DNA of 64,000 nucleotides, from the NCBI RefSeq assembly GCF_006475605.1, contig NZ_SSBC01000020.1:124001-188000 (forward strand), read 5' to 3'. Under the pieces are notes generated by a model. That model ran no database searches, was not told where the DNA came from, and saw only the letters and a program-made list of their open reading frames with translations. Positions 43,700 through 51,908 of this stretch are shown one piece after another (the stretch's first letter is position 1; each line of letters opens with the position of its first letter). The DNA comes from Asticcacaulis tiandongensis. Its GTDB lineage: Bacteria; Pseudomonadota; Alphaproteobacteria; Caulobacterales; Caulobacteraceae. The translations under genes were made by a program, and so were the position numbers.

Positions 43700-46600
43700 T
43701 TAGAATGTACCACGAATAACGAAGGTCACGCGACGGTCGTTTACGAACCATGAGCGACCGGCTGTCAGCAGTTGATTGTTGAGAATTGCCCGGGTGTGGG
43801 TGATCTCGTTGTTCAGGTTAACACCCTGAACCCCAATCTTGATCTGCGGCGTGATATCATAGAAGAGTGAGGCGTCGATCTGACCGCCGCCTTCCTGCAT
43901 GATAGGTTGATAAGGGACGATAACGTCACGTACGGTGATCAGGAAGTCTGAGCGGTAGTTATAGGCCAGACGTGCAGACAACCCGTATTTTTCATAGAAA
44001 ACAGCGAGGTTGGCATTCCGCTTGGACAGGCCCTGCAGCGGCAGCAGCGACGTATCAATTATCGAGACACGACCAGCGGCAACGTCCGGATCGGTTGCGG
44101 AGAGCGTGCTTTGGCTCACGTTAGACGACGAAATATATGAGTAGTTCGCGTTGACGCCCAGTCCGTCAAATGGAGATGGCAGGAAATTGAACGTCTGTTG
44201 GTAAGCCAGTTCGAAACCCTTGATTTTCGCCTTGTCAGGTGAATTCATTGGCTGGCTGATAACGCCTTCGAAGGTTACGCCATTGTTCGTGAGCGGAACC
44301 GTACGCGTATCATTAGTCACGACATTATACAGTTCCTTATGGAACAGGGCCAAAGTCAATGACCCGACAGGTGCGAAGTACCATTCTGCCGAGAGGTCAA
44401 TATTATTTGATGTGGTAGCTGTGAGATTAGGGTTGCCTATCCCTGCGACCACACGTGGTACACCGCCGTTAGCCTGAACGGTTTCACGGGCGTTATCCTG
44501 AAGATCCATCGCATAGTTTTGATAGTTACGAATGACACCCATTTCAGGATAGGTAAGTGTCTTGGACAGCCCCAGACGGAACACCCACTCAGGGCTTGGC
44601 TGAACCTTCAGGTTAAAGCTCGGCAAGAGGTAACGCATGTCGGTTTTTGCCGAAACCGGAATAATAGCACCGTTGGAAAAAGCGCGAACCTGATCACGTA
44701 CTGCAGGGGAAAGGTCATTACAGAATACGCTTTCCGCCCGTGCCGCGGCGCATTGTGCTTCGGTCATCATGGAAGCGAAGGGGAAAGCAATATAGCCATC
44801 CGATTGACGATTGGTCGATGTATAGCGAAGGCCGACATTGCCGGAATAAGTCCAGCCATTATCGGCTTCGTGACGGTACTTGACCATAACGTAAGCGGCT
44901 TTGTTGATCTCGTTGATCGGGTTTATTTCGTTCGCGCGGAACGGCCCGTCAACCACATCACAGCGAAGATCGGCAGGTACCCAGTTTTGCGGTGCCGGTG
45001 TGCCGTCGCCGCAGACAAAATCCGGATGCTGCGGGTCACGCCAGGTGCTGCTGATTGCGGACGCAAAATCACGATAGGTCTGATAATCTGCTACGGCATC
45101 AATTGAAGAATACCAGCGCGGCGTATCCAATGGATGGCTGATTTCACCATTCATGAAATTATCGAAGCCGAACAGGTAGCCATTCGATGATGCGGCCTGA
45201 CCATTGTTGAGGGTTTCATCAAGCCATACAGGACCGGTACCGCCCCAAATTTCTGATACAGCCCCCCAATTATAGCTGGAGAAACGCGTTGTTTGGTCGC
45301 GTTCAGCCCAGCGGGCACCGAATGAAATCGAGGTTATGTAATTATTGGGTTCGAAAATATATTCGCTATCGGCGCGGAAGGAAAGGAGTTCGCCTTCCGA
45401 ACGTTCGAAGTGATCCATGGCCGCCCGCCAGAATGTATTGTACGGGTCGGCATAGGTTGGATGGTCAGGGCCTGCATAAAGACCACACCCATTATCGTTA
45501 TCCCAGTCTCCGTTAGCCGGATCACATGGGGTGCCATTGGGGCTGAGAAGGGTTGGGGTGCGGAAGCGAATATCAGGAATGTCTTTGCCGTTGGTGCGGA
45601 TTTCGACGTCCTGGAAAGATGAAGACCAGAGGCCGTGGTCATCTACAACCACATCAGATTTCACATGCTGAAGGTCGAACTTGAAGCCCCAGCGCTCATT
45701 AGGGGTCCATTGCAGGGCCAGACTCATATCCTGAGTCATGTATTCCTGATTTTGATCGCGGCGCTGGTTATTGGATTGCAGTCCGTAACGTGGCGTACGG
45801 CTGTCGTTACCACCCGCCACATCCGAGCGCCAACCGGTGTAACCACTGATCAGGCCGTTGGTGAAGACGCCGCTTTGATCATATTCAACATCCGTACCGT
45901 AGACGGGGAACGAATCGCCGTTGCTGGTGACATTGTCGGTAGCAATTTCAATTGTGTGTTCGGTCCACGCCTGAGTGGCTTCGGAACGCAGGAACTGGAA
46001 TGTTGCCAGCATCGTATCGTCAGTGGAACGCCACTGAGCAGCCACGCCGTAACCTTCGCGCTTACGCTCAGACGTTTGTGTGCGCATGACGGCGCCACGA
46101 GGGAAATAAACGCCTGCATTCCCGTTGCAGGAAACGCCTGGAGCCGTGACAGGTGTGGCGGGGGCTGTGGGATTGTTCGCGTCGTATGTTAAAATATCAT
46201 CGCGGCAGGAATAGTTGGAAAGCTGGGCACCGTCCGAGCGGGTAGTCAATTCCGAATTGACATAGTTGACCAGCAAACCAAACTCACCAACTTCGGTGTC
46301 CCAACGGTTTGAATAGAGGGCTGAATAGGTGGGCGTCCACTTTTTTGCGAAATCACCATAAGAGCCTTCAGCGGAGAAGGAGAAAACCTGACCGCTTGAG
46401 CCAAACGGGACGCGTGTACGTAGATTGACTGTACCCGCGATACCGCCTTCGATCATGTCGGCAGAAGGATTCTTAAAGACATCTACACCTGCCATAAGTT
46501 CGGACGGTACATCGGCAAAACTCAGTGCGCGACCATTGTTGGCAGAGAAGGAATCGCGACCATTCAGCTCTGAACGGGTAAGATTCAGGCCGCGGACCGT

Positions 46601-46972
46601 GACGCCAGAACCTTCAACAGAGAAGTGGTCGGGGTCAACGCCGGCAGCGAAGCGGTTAATCGATACGCCGGGGATACGTTGAAGCGCTTCGGTAACCGAG
46701 CGGTCGGGCAGGGCACCGATATCTTCAGCCGTAACCGAATCGACGATGACGTCTGAAGTTCTTTTGATGTTTTGCGCGTTCTGTAATGAACGACGGATGC
46801 CGGTAACGACGACCTCTTCGACTTCTTCGGCCGCAGGTGCTGTGTTTTGCGCAAAGGCGGGGGCGGCAAAAGCCGACAAAGCAACGGCCGAAACGCCGCA
46901 AAGCATAGCTGCTGCGGATACATTGCGACCGTATGGGCGCGGCGTGCCGCGCGTACGTTTTGAGTCTCTCAT
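43700..46972 (-). CDS. TonB-dependent outer-membrane receptor (xylan oligosaccharide type)
   Basis: 1090 residues. Signal peptide (ending PAFAQ), a TonB-box-like EEVVVTGIRRSL segment, a plug domain with VTEALQRIPGVSINR and MIEGGIAGTVNLRTRVPF, and a long beta-barrel closing with VTFVIRGTF. This TonB-dependent receptor type with the IRRSL box imports carbohydrates in Caulobacterales and xanthomonads. The start at 46972 has GGGAAG upstream. It stands between the xylanase operon and the halogenase-GH operon; an operator (47001-47012) overlaps its start region. Xylo-oligosaccharide is the inferred ligand. Confidence 0.9.
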   Translation of the reverse strand: MRDSKRTRGTPRPYGRNVSAAAMLCGVSAVALSAFAAPAFAQNTAPAAEEVEEVVVTGIRRSLQNAQNIKRTSDVIVDSVTAEDIGALPDRSVTEALQRIPGVSINRFAAGVDPDHFSVEGSGVTVRGLNLTRSELNGRDSFSANNGRALSFADVPSELMAGVDVFKNPSADMIEGGIAGTVNLRTRVPFGSSGQVFSFSAEGSYGDFAKKWTPTYSALYSNRWDTEVGEFGLLVNYVNSELTTRSDGAQLSNYSCRDDILTYDANNPTAPATPVTAPGVSCNGNAGVYFPRGAVMRTQTSERKREGYGVAAQWRSTDDTMLATFQFLRSEATQAWTEHTIEIATDNVTSNGDSFPVYGTDVEYDQSGVFTNGLISGYTGWRSDVAGGNDSRTPRYGLQSNNQRRDQNQEYMTQDMSLALQWTPNERWGFKFDLQHVKSDVVVDDHGLWSSSFQDVEIRTNGKDIPDIRFRTPTLLSPNGTPCDPANGDWDNDNGCGLYAGPDHPTYADPYNTFWRAAMDHFERSEGELLSFRADSEYIFEPNNYITSISFGARWAERDQTTRFSSYNWGAVSEIWGGTGPVWLDETLNNGQAASSNGYLFGFDNFMNGEISHPLDTPRWYSSIDAVADYQTYRDFASAISSTWRDPQHPDFVCGDGTPAPQNWVPADLRCDVVDGPFRANEINPINEINKAAYVMVKYRHEADNGWTYSGNVGLRYTSTNRQSDGYIAFPFASMMTEAQCAAARAESVFCNDLSPAVRDQVRAFSNGAIIPVSAKTDMRYLLPSFNLKVQPSPEWVFRLGLSKTLTYPEMGVIRNYQNYAMDLQDNARETVQANGGVPRVVAGIGNPNLTATTSNNIDLSAEWYFAPVGSLTLALFHKELYNVVTNDTRTVPLTNNGVTFEGVISQPMNSPDKAKIKGFELAYQQTFNFLPSPFDGLGVNANYSYISSSNVSQSTLSATDPDVAAGRVSIIDTSLLPLQGLSKRNANLAVFYEKYGLSARLAYNYRSDFLITVRDVIVPYQPIMQEGGGQIDASLFYDITPQIKIGVQGVNLNNEITHTRAILNNQLLTAGRSWFVNDRRVTFVIRGTF

Positions 46973-47000
46973 GATGTTCTTCCCTGATTGATGATAGTTT

Positions 47001-47012
47001 GTTAGCGCTATC
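47001..47012. promoter_or_regulatory. XylR-like operator of the TonB receptor gene
   Basis: GTTAGCGCTATC, sharing the TAGCGCTA core of the xylanase operator. On the minus strand TTGACA (47051-47046) and, 17 bases on, TAAAAA (47028-47023) form a promoter whose start would fall a few bases before this site, fitting repression. Confidence 0.65.
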
Positions 47013-47022
47013 ATTCTCGTAT

Positions 47023-47051
47023 TTTTTAGGTTAGTATAAAGCTTGTGTCAA
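47023..47051 (-). promoter_or_regulatory. Promoter of the TonB receptor gene
   Basis: TTGACA at 47051-47046, a 17-base spacer, then TAAAAA at 47028-47023 on the minus strand. The operator at 47001-47012 is placed just after the expected start of transcription. Confidence 0.45.
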
Positions 47052-47235
47052 GAATGCGTCACAAGTCATAAGGGGAAGAGTTGCATAAATATACATATAA
47101 AGGGAAGTTATATGCTTAGGTTGCACTGCAATAGATAAATGTGTCTGACAATATATACATTAATCCGACAAAATGGATAATTATCATATAAATAAGGGCG
47201 GGCAGGGCGCATATATTGAATCTGCACGGGGGCGG

Positions 47236-48780
47236 ATGAAAGTGACTGATTGTAATGATAAAAAAATAAAGCGTGTTCTGATTGTTGGTGGCGGCACATC
47301 GGGATGGATTGCGGCTGCGAGTCTCTCTCATCTTTATAATCACGCGGATTTGAATATTCGTCTGGTGGAATCGCAAGAAATCGCCACGGTGGGCGTGGGT
47401 GAAGCAACTGTGCCACACATCAGATATTTTAACGCACGCCTGGGTCTGGACGAGCGTGAATTCATGAAAAGCACGCAGGCGACCTTCAAATTGGGCAATG
47501 AATTCCGCAACTGGGGCCGCGAAGGTCTGCGCTATGCCCATCCGTTCGGCGCTTTTGGCGAATCTGTGGCTGGTGTCGGCTTTCACCATCACTGGGTCAG
47601 GGCGCATAAAAAAGGGCTGGCGTCCGAGATTGGTGACTATGCCTTGTCGGTACAGATGATGAATAAGGGGCGGTTTGCCTTACCTGACAAAGACCCGCAA
47701 TCGGTTTTATCGACCTTTTCCTATGCCTATCAGTTTGATGCCTATCTCTATGCCGCTTATTTGCGCAAATACAGTGAGGCGCGCGGGGTCGTACGCACCG
47801 AAGGCAAGGTCACCCATGTCGAGCAGCATCCGGAAACCGGCGATGTTACGGCCATTCAGCTGGCCAGCGGTGAGCGCATTGTGGCGGACCTGTTTATTGA
47901 CTGCACGGGCTTTCATGGCCTGCTGATCGAGCAGACACTCAAAACCGGCTACGAGGACTGGAGCCACTGGCTGCCCAATGACCGGGCCTGGGCGGTGAAC
48001 TGTGAAATCCGCGAGGGTCATCTGCCTCTCACGCGCAATACAGCACATAAGGTTGGCTGGCAGTGGCGCATTCCTCTGCAACACCGGCTGGGCAATGGCT
48101 ATGTCCATTCCAGCGCCTTTATAGATGAGCAGGACGCGCTCGATACGCTGATGAATAATCTTGAAGGGCCGACTCTCACTGAGCCGAAGCTTCTGAAATT
48201 CGTCACCGGAAAGCGTAAGAAACAGTGGAATAAGAATGTGGTGGCGATCGGTTTGTCGTCAGGCTTTCTTGAGCCGCTTGAATCGACCTCGATCCACCTT
48301 ATCCATCTGGCGGTGACCAATCTGGTTGAGATGTTCCCCGACAAGGATTTCCGCGACGAAGACCGTGATGAATATAATCGCATCATGAGCATGGAATATA
48401 CGCGGGTACGTGATTTTCTGATCCTGCATTATCACGCCACCGAGCGGACAGATTCCGAGTTTTGGAACTATTGCCGGACGATGGAGATACCTGACGCCCT
48501 GAAATATGAGATGGACCTGTTCCGTCAGCGGGCCGTTGTGGTCAATTACAAGCAAAAATTCTTCCTGGAGCCGAGTTGGTTGTCGGTCTATTTCGGGCAG
48601 GGCGTCATGCCGGACAGCTATGATCCTTTGAGTGAGCGTCTGAACGATGCGGAACTTGAGGCGCTGATGGTGCATACCAAATCACGCATTGATCAGGCGG
48701 TGGACGCCATGCCGTCCAATGGAGCCTTCCTTGAGGCCTATTGCCCGGGATCGGTTACACCGGAAAAGGCGTTGCACTAA
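47236..48780 (+). CDS. Flavin-dependent halogenase family protein (tryptophan halogenase-like), first copy
   Basis: 514 residues. FAD motif GGGTSGW (18-24), the conserved lysine K85 in TFKLGNEF matching the catalytic lysine of PrnA/RebH, and W275-Q-W-R-I-P280, the halogenase signature. So it has the features of an active enzyme using FADH2, halide and oxygen. Start 47236 is preferred (GGGGGCGG just before) over 47173. First gene of a cluster with GH3, GH35-like and GH115. Relatives sit beside TonB receptors in Caulobacterales and xanthomonads; BrvH from Brevundimonas brominates indole in vitro, but the natural substrate is unknown. Confidence 0.88.
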   Translation: MKVTDCNDKKIKRVLIVGGGTSGWIAAASLSHLYNHADLNIRLVESQEIATVGVGEATVPHIRYFNARLGLDEREFMKSTQATFKLGNEFRNWGREGLRYAHPFGAFGESVAGVGFHHHWVRAHKKGLASEIGDYALSVQMMNKGRFALPDKDPQSVLSTFSYAYQFDAYLYAAYLRKYSEARGVVRTEGKVTHVEQHPETGDVTAIQLASGERIVADLFIDCTGFHGLLIEQTLKTGYEDWSHWLPNDRAWAVNCEIREGHLPLTRNTAHKVGWQWRIPLQHRLGNGYVHSSAFIDEQDALDTLMNNLEGPTLTEPKLLKFVTGKRKKQWNKNVVAIGLSSGFLEPLESTSIHLIHLAVTNLVEMFPDKDFRDEDRDEYNRIMSMEYTRVRDFLILHYHATERTDSEFWNYCRTMEIPDALKYEMDLFRQRAVVVNYKQKFFLEPSWLSVYFGQGVMPDSYDPLSERLNDAELEALMVHTKSRIDQAVDAMPSNGAFLEAYCPGSVTPEKALH

Positions 48781-48781
48781 T

Positions 48782-50224
48782 ATGACAGCGCTCAGACACT
48801 TAGTTATTATTGGCGACAGCTATGCGGCATGGATGGCAGCAGCCTTTCTGGGGCATAGCCTGAAGGCGCTGGATGGGCGTCAGTTGACACAGGTCAGTGT
48901 GGTGGCGACGGATGCGCCACAAAGCCGCCGTGCCTTAAGTGCGCCGCCCTCGTTTCGTGCCTTCAATGCGCGCATCGGCCTCAATGAGGCGCAACTGTTC
49001 ACGGCGGCGAAGGCCTTACCGTTTTATGGAAGCCAATACGACGGGTTTGGGGATGGTACTGGTTCGGGGGCGTTCTGGCGCGCCTTTGGTGACTATGGCG
49101 TGCGCCTGAATACAGCCCCCTTCCATCATTTCCTGACCTGGCAGGCGCAGCAGACGGGGATGGTCGATATAGACGACTATGCCCCCGCGGTGAAACTTGC
49201 GGCTTCGGGGCGTTTTACACCGCCCGTGTCGGCGATGGAGTCTCCGCTTTCCGGCGTGGGCCATGGCCTCAATCTTGATACCGCAGCCTACAGGCGCTTG
49301 CTGAAAACGGCCTCTCCTATGGTCAGAGTCATTGAAGGCACGCTGTCTGGTTTTAGCCGTGATGAGCTGGGGAGGGTCAGTGCGATACAGCTTGAGGGCG
49401 GTCAGACGGTCGAGGCGGACTTTTTCATTGATGCTGACGGCTGGCTGACGGAACAACGGAATGTGCCGTTTGTGGCCGCAGTCGGCTTGTCTCATGATCG
49501 GGCTATTGAGGTCGGCGCCCTTCATGCCGATGAACGGGCGGCCAATCATATTACGGCGGTGGACGGCGGCTTTATGCTGCGGCGGCCCGTGGGCGGCGAA
49601 GACCGTATTCGGCTGGTATATGACAGCCGCCAAATAGATACGGATCAGGCGCGAAACCTGTTGGGAGACATGGGTGCCGAAGCCGAAATCGAAACCTTTG
49701 TACAGGGCCGCCGCACCGCCTTCTGGCAGGATAATGTGCTGAGCATCGGTGAGGCCTCAGGGGTACTGGACGGCATTGGCCTGCATGAACTGATGTTTGT
49801 TCAGCACGAACTGACGCAGTTTCTGGCGCTGTTTCCCGATCAGGAAAGTCGGCCGGAACTGGCGCGCGAATATAACCGTGTCCTGACCCAGAGCTTTGAC
49901 CGTACGGCTGATTTTGCGCGGCTGCATTATGCGGAATCAGGCTGGTCAGAAAGCGTGCGGCAAAAGGTCAGCTATTTCCGAAGTCGCGGTTACATTCAGA
50001 TGCTGGACGACGAAACGGCCAGTGAAGCCGACTTCCTTTCACTTTTGTGGGGGCGGGGCATCCGGCCTGAGCGTTATGACCGCACGATTGATGCGCTCGA
50101 CAAGGCTTTGACGCTGAAAAGACTTGAACAGATGCGCAATATCATCAACCATGAAATCAATCGCCTGCCATCCTTTGCCGTACTCCGGCAGCAGATAGAG
50201 CAGGCGGCGTCAGGGCGGGCCTGA
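48782..50224 (+). CDS. Degenerate halogenase-family protein
   Basis: 480 residues, clearly of the same family (ARIGLNEAQLF, SIGEASGVLDGIGLHELMFVQHEL) but altered at key sites: the FAD motif is GDSYAAW instead of GGGxxGW, the Trp-x-Trp-x-Ile-Pro motif is absent, and the catalytic lysine region reads AKALPFYGSQ. It probably does not halogenate; it may be a partner subunit, a different flavoprotein or a decaying copy. Starts one base after the first halogenase stop (TAATATG), so tightly coupled. Confidence 0.8.
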   Translation: MTALRHLVIIGDSYAAWMAAAFLGHSLKALDGRQLTQVSVVATDAPQSRRALSAPPSFRAFNARIGLNEAQLFTAAKALPFYGSQYDGFGDGTGSGAFWRAFGDYGVRLNTAPFHHFLTWQAQQTGMVDIDDYAPAVKLAASGRFTPPVSAMESPLSGVGHGLNLDTAAYRRLLKTASPMVRVIEGTLSGFSRDELGRVSAIQLEGGQTVEADFFIDADGWLTEQRNVPFVAAVGLSHDRAIEVGALHADERAANHITAVDGGFMLRRPVGGEDRIRLVYDSRQIDTDQARNLLGDMGAEAEIETFVQGRRTAFWQDNVLSIGEASGVLDGIGLHELMFVQHELTQFLALFPDQESRPELAREYNRVLTQSFDRTADFARLHYAESGWSESVRQKVSYFRSRGYIQMLDDETASEADFLSLLWGRGIRPERYDRTIDALDKALTLKRLEQMRNIINHEINRLPSFAVLRQQIEQAASGRA

Positions 50225-50273
50225 ACCGCCGTGACGTTATTTAAATATACAGAGGAAGCAGGAGCGTAGGTTT

Positions 50274-51818
50274 ATGCGTGAGAACCGGATTCAGTCGATC
50301 ATCATTATCGGTGGCGGCACGGCGGGGTGGATGACGGCAGCGGCCTTGTCCAAGATTCTGGGTAAGGACTATGCCGACATAAGGCTGGTCGAATCCGAAC
50401 AAATCGCTACGGTGGGCGTCGGCGAAGCGACCATTCCGCAGTTGAATGTTTTCAACCGGCTTCTGGGGTTGGATGAGAACGACTTTGTCCGTCAGACTAA
50501 TGGCTCATTTAAGCTCGGTATCGAGTTTGTTGACTGGGCGCGTAAGGGCGATCGCTATTTCCATCCTTTTGGTCCGTATGGCGTTGATATGCGCGGCGTA
50601 TCATTCCATGCCTACTGGCAAAAGCTTCAGACCCTTGGGGTGGTGGATTCAATTTCCGACTATAACCTGATGTCGGTCGCTGCACGCGAAAATCGCTTCA
50701 TGCGCGCGGATCGTTCGGCGAAAAATTCACCCATCGCCAATATTTCCTATGCCTTTCACTTTGACGCCAGCCTCTATGCCAAATTCCTTCGGCGGTTTTC
50801 CGAAGCACATGGCGTCACCCGCGTCGAAGGCAAAGTCGTTGATGTCGAACAGAATCCGGAAAACGGTTTTGTCACCGCCATTAAGCTTGAGAATGGTGAG
50901 CGCCTTGAGGCTGAACTGTTTATCGACTGCTCAGGCTTCCGGGGCGTGTTGATCGAGCAGGTGCTGAAAACCGGTTATAATGACTGGTCGAAATATCTGC
51001 CTAATAACCGTGCCTGGGCGACGCAGTGCGAATATCACCGTGATGAAAACGGCAAGACCGTCGGTTTTACACCTTTCACACGGGCAACAGCGCGTGAGGC
51101 GGGCTGGCAATGGCGTATTCCGCTTCAGCACCGTATCGGCACGGGCTATGTGTTCTCGAATAATTTTGTCGATGAAGAAAAGGCGCGTGACACACTCCTT
51201 CAGAATCTGGACGGCAAATATATTCAGGAACCCCACCTGATTAAATTTGTCGGTGGTCATCGCAAGAAGTTCTGGAACAAAAATGTTGTGGCGATCGGTC
51301 TGGCGGCGGGCTTTATGGAGCCTCTGGAATCGACCTCGATCTTCCTGATCCAGAGCGGTATCGCCAAGCTTCTGCAACTGTTCCCCGATAAGGATTTTGA
51401 ACCGGCGGACCGTGACCGCTTCAATACCTTAAGCACCAACGAATATGAATATATCCGCGATTTTCTTGTGCTGCATTTCAATGCCACGGAACGCGATGAC
51501 ACGCCCTATTGGGACTATTGCCGTAATATTCCGCTGCCTGACCGGCTTAAGGAAAAATACGAAGTATTCCAAAGCCGCGGGCGTATTTTCCGCGAAGACC
51601 TTGAACTGTTCAATGACACAAGCTGGTTTGCCGTCATGACCGGTCAGAGAATGCAGTCACGAAGCTATGATCCGGTCGTTGAGATGTTGACGGATGAGGA
51701 ACTGAAGGCCAGACTGCATGACATCAAGGACGTCATCTATCGATCGTCACAGGTCATGCCCAGTCAGGCTGAGTTTATTAAACGCCACTGTGCTTCACCA
51801 GAGTTCGTACACGGCTGA
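50274..51818 (+). CDS. Flavin-dependent halogenase family protein, third copy
   Basis: 514 residues, the same length as the first copy and very similar to it: GGGTAGW (13-19), K80 in SFKLGIEF and the W-Q-W-R-I-P motif near 280, so all halogenase hallmarks are intact. The gap from the degenerate copy is 49 bases. It is followed by a hairpin and T run (51835-51867) and then GH3. The two intact copies probably arose by duplication within this locus and may differ in substrate. Confidence 0.88.
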   Translation: MRENRIQSIIIIGGGTAGWMTAAALSKILGKDYADIRLVESEQIATVGVGEATIPQLNVFNRLLGLDENDFVRQTNGSFKLGIEFVDWARKGDRYFHPFGPYGVDMRGVSFHAYWQKLQTLGVVDSISDYNLMSVAARENRFMRADRSAKNSPIANISYAFHFDASLYAKFLRRFSEAHGVTRVEGKVVDVEQNPENGFVTAIKLENGERLEAELFIDCSGFRGVLIEQVLKTGYNDWSKYLPNNRAWATQCEYHRDENGKTVGFTPFTRATAREAGWQWRIPLQHRIGTGYVFSNNFVDEEKARDTLLQNLDGKYIQEPHLIKFVGGHRKKFWNKNVVAIGLAAGFMEPLESTSIFLIQSGIAKLLQLFPDKDFEPADRDRFNTLSTNEYEYIRDFLVLHFNATERDDTPYWDYCRNIPLPDRLKEKYEVFQSRGRIFREDLELFNDTSWFAVMTGQRMQSRSYDPVVEMLTDEELKARLHDIKDVIYRSSQVMPSQAEFIKRHCASPEFVHG

Positions 51819-51834
51819 GTTCGCCGTTGAGATA

Positions 51835-51867
51835 CCGCTCCGCCGCAGACGGAGCGGGACGCTTTTT
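51835..51867 (+). terminator. Attenuating terminator between third halogenase and GH3
   Basis: CCGCTCCG (51835-51842) pairs with CGGAGCGG (51850-51857), followed five bases later by TTTTT (51863-51867). It may end or reduce read-through of the halogenase part of the operon. Confidence 0.5.
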
Positions 51868-51908
51868 GAATAACAACCAGAAAAAAACCACTACAAGGGA
51901 AGTATGAA

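Noticed and set aside
47121-47131. TTGCACTGCAA palindrome before the first halogenase
   Set aside because: Perfect but short, and not repeated near other genes of the locus, so no operator is claimed.
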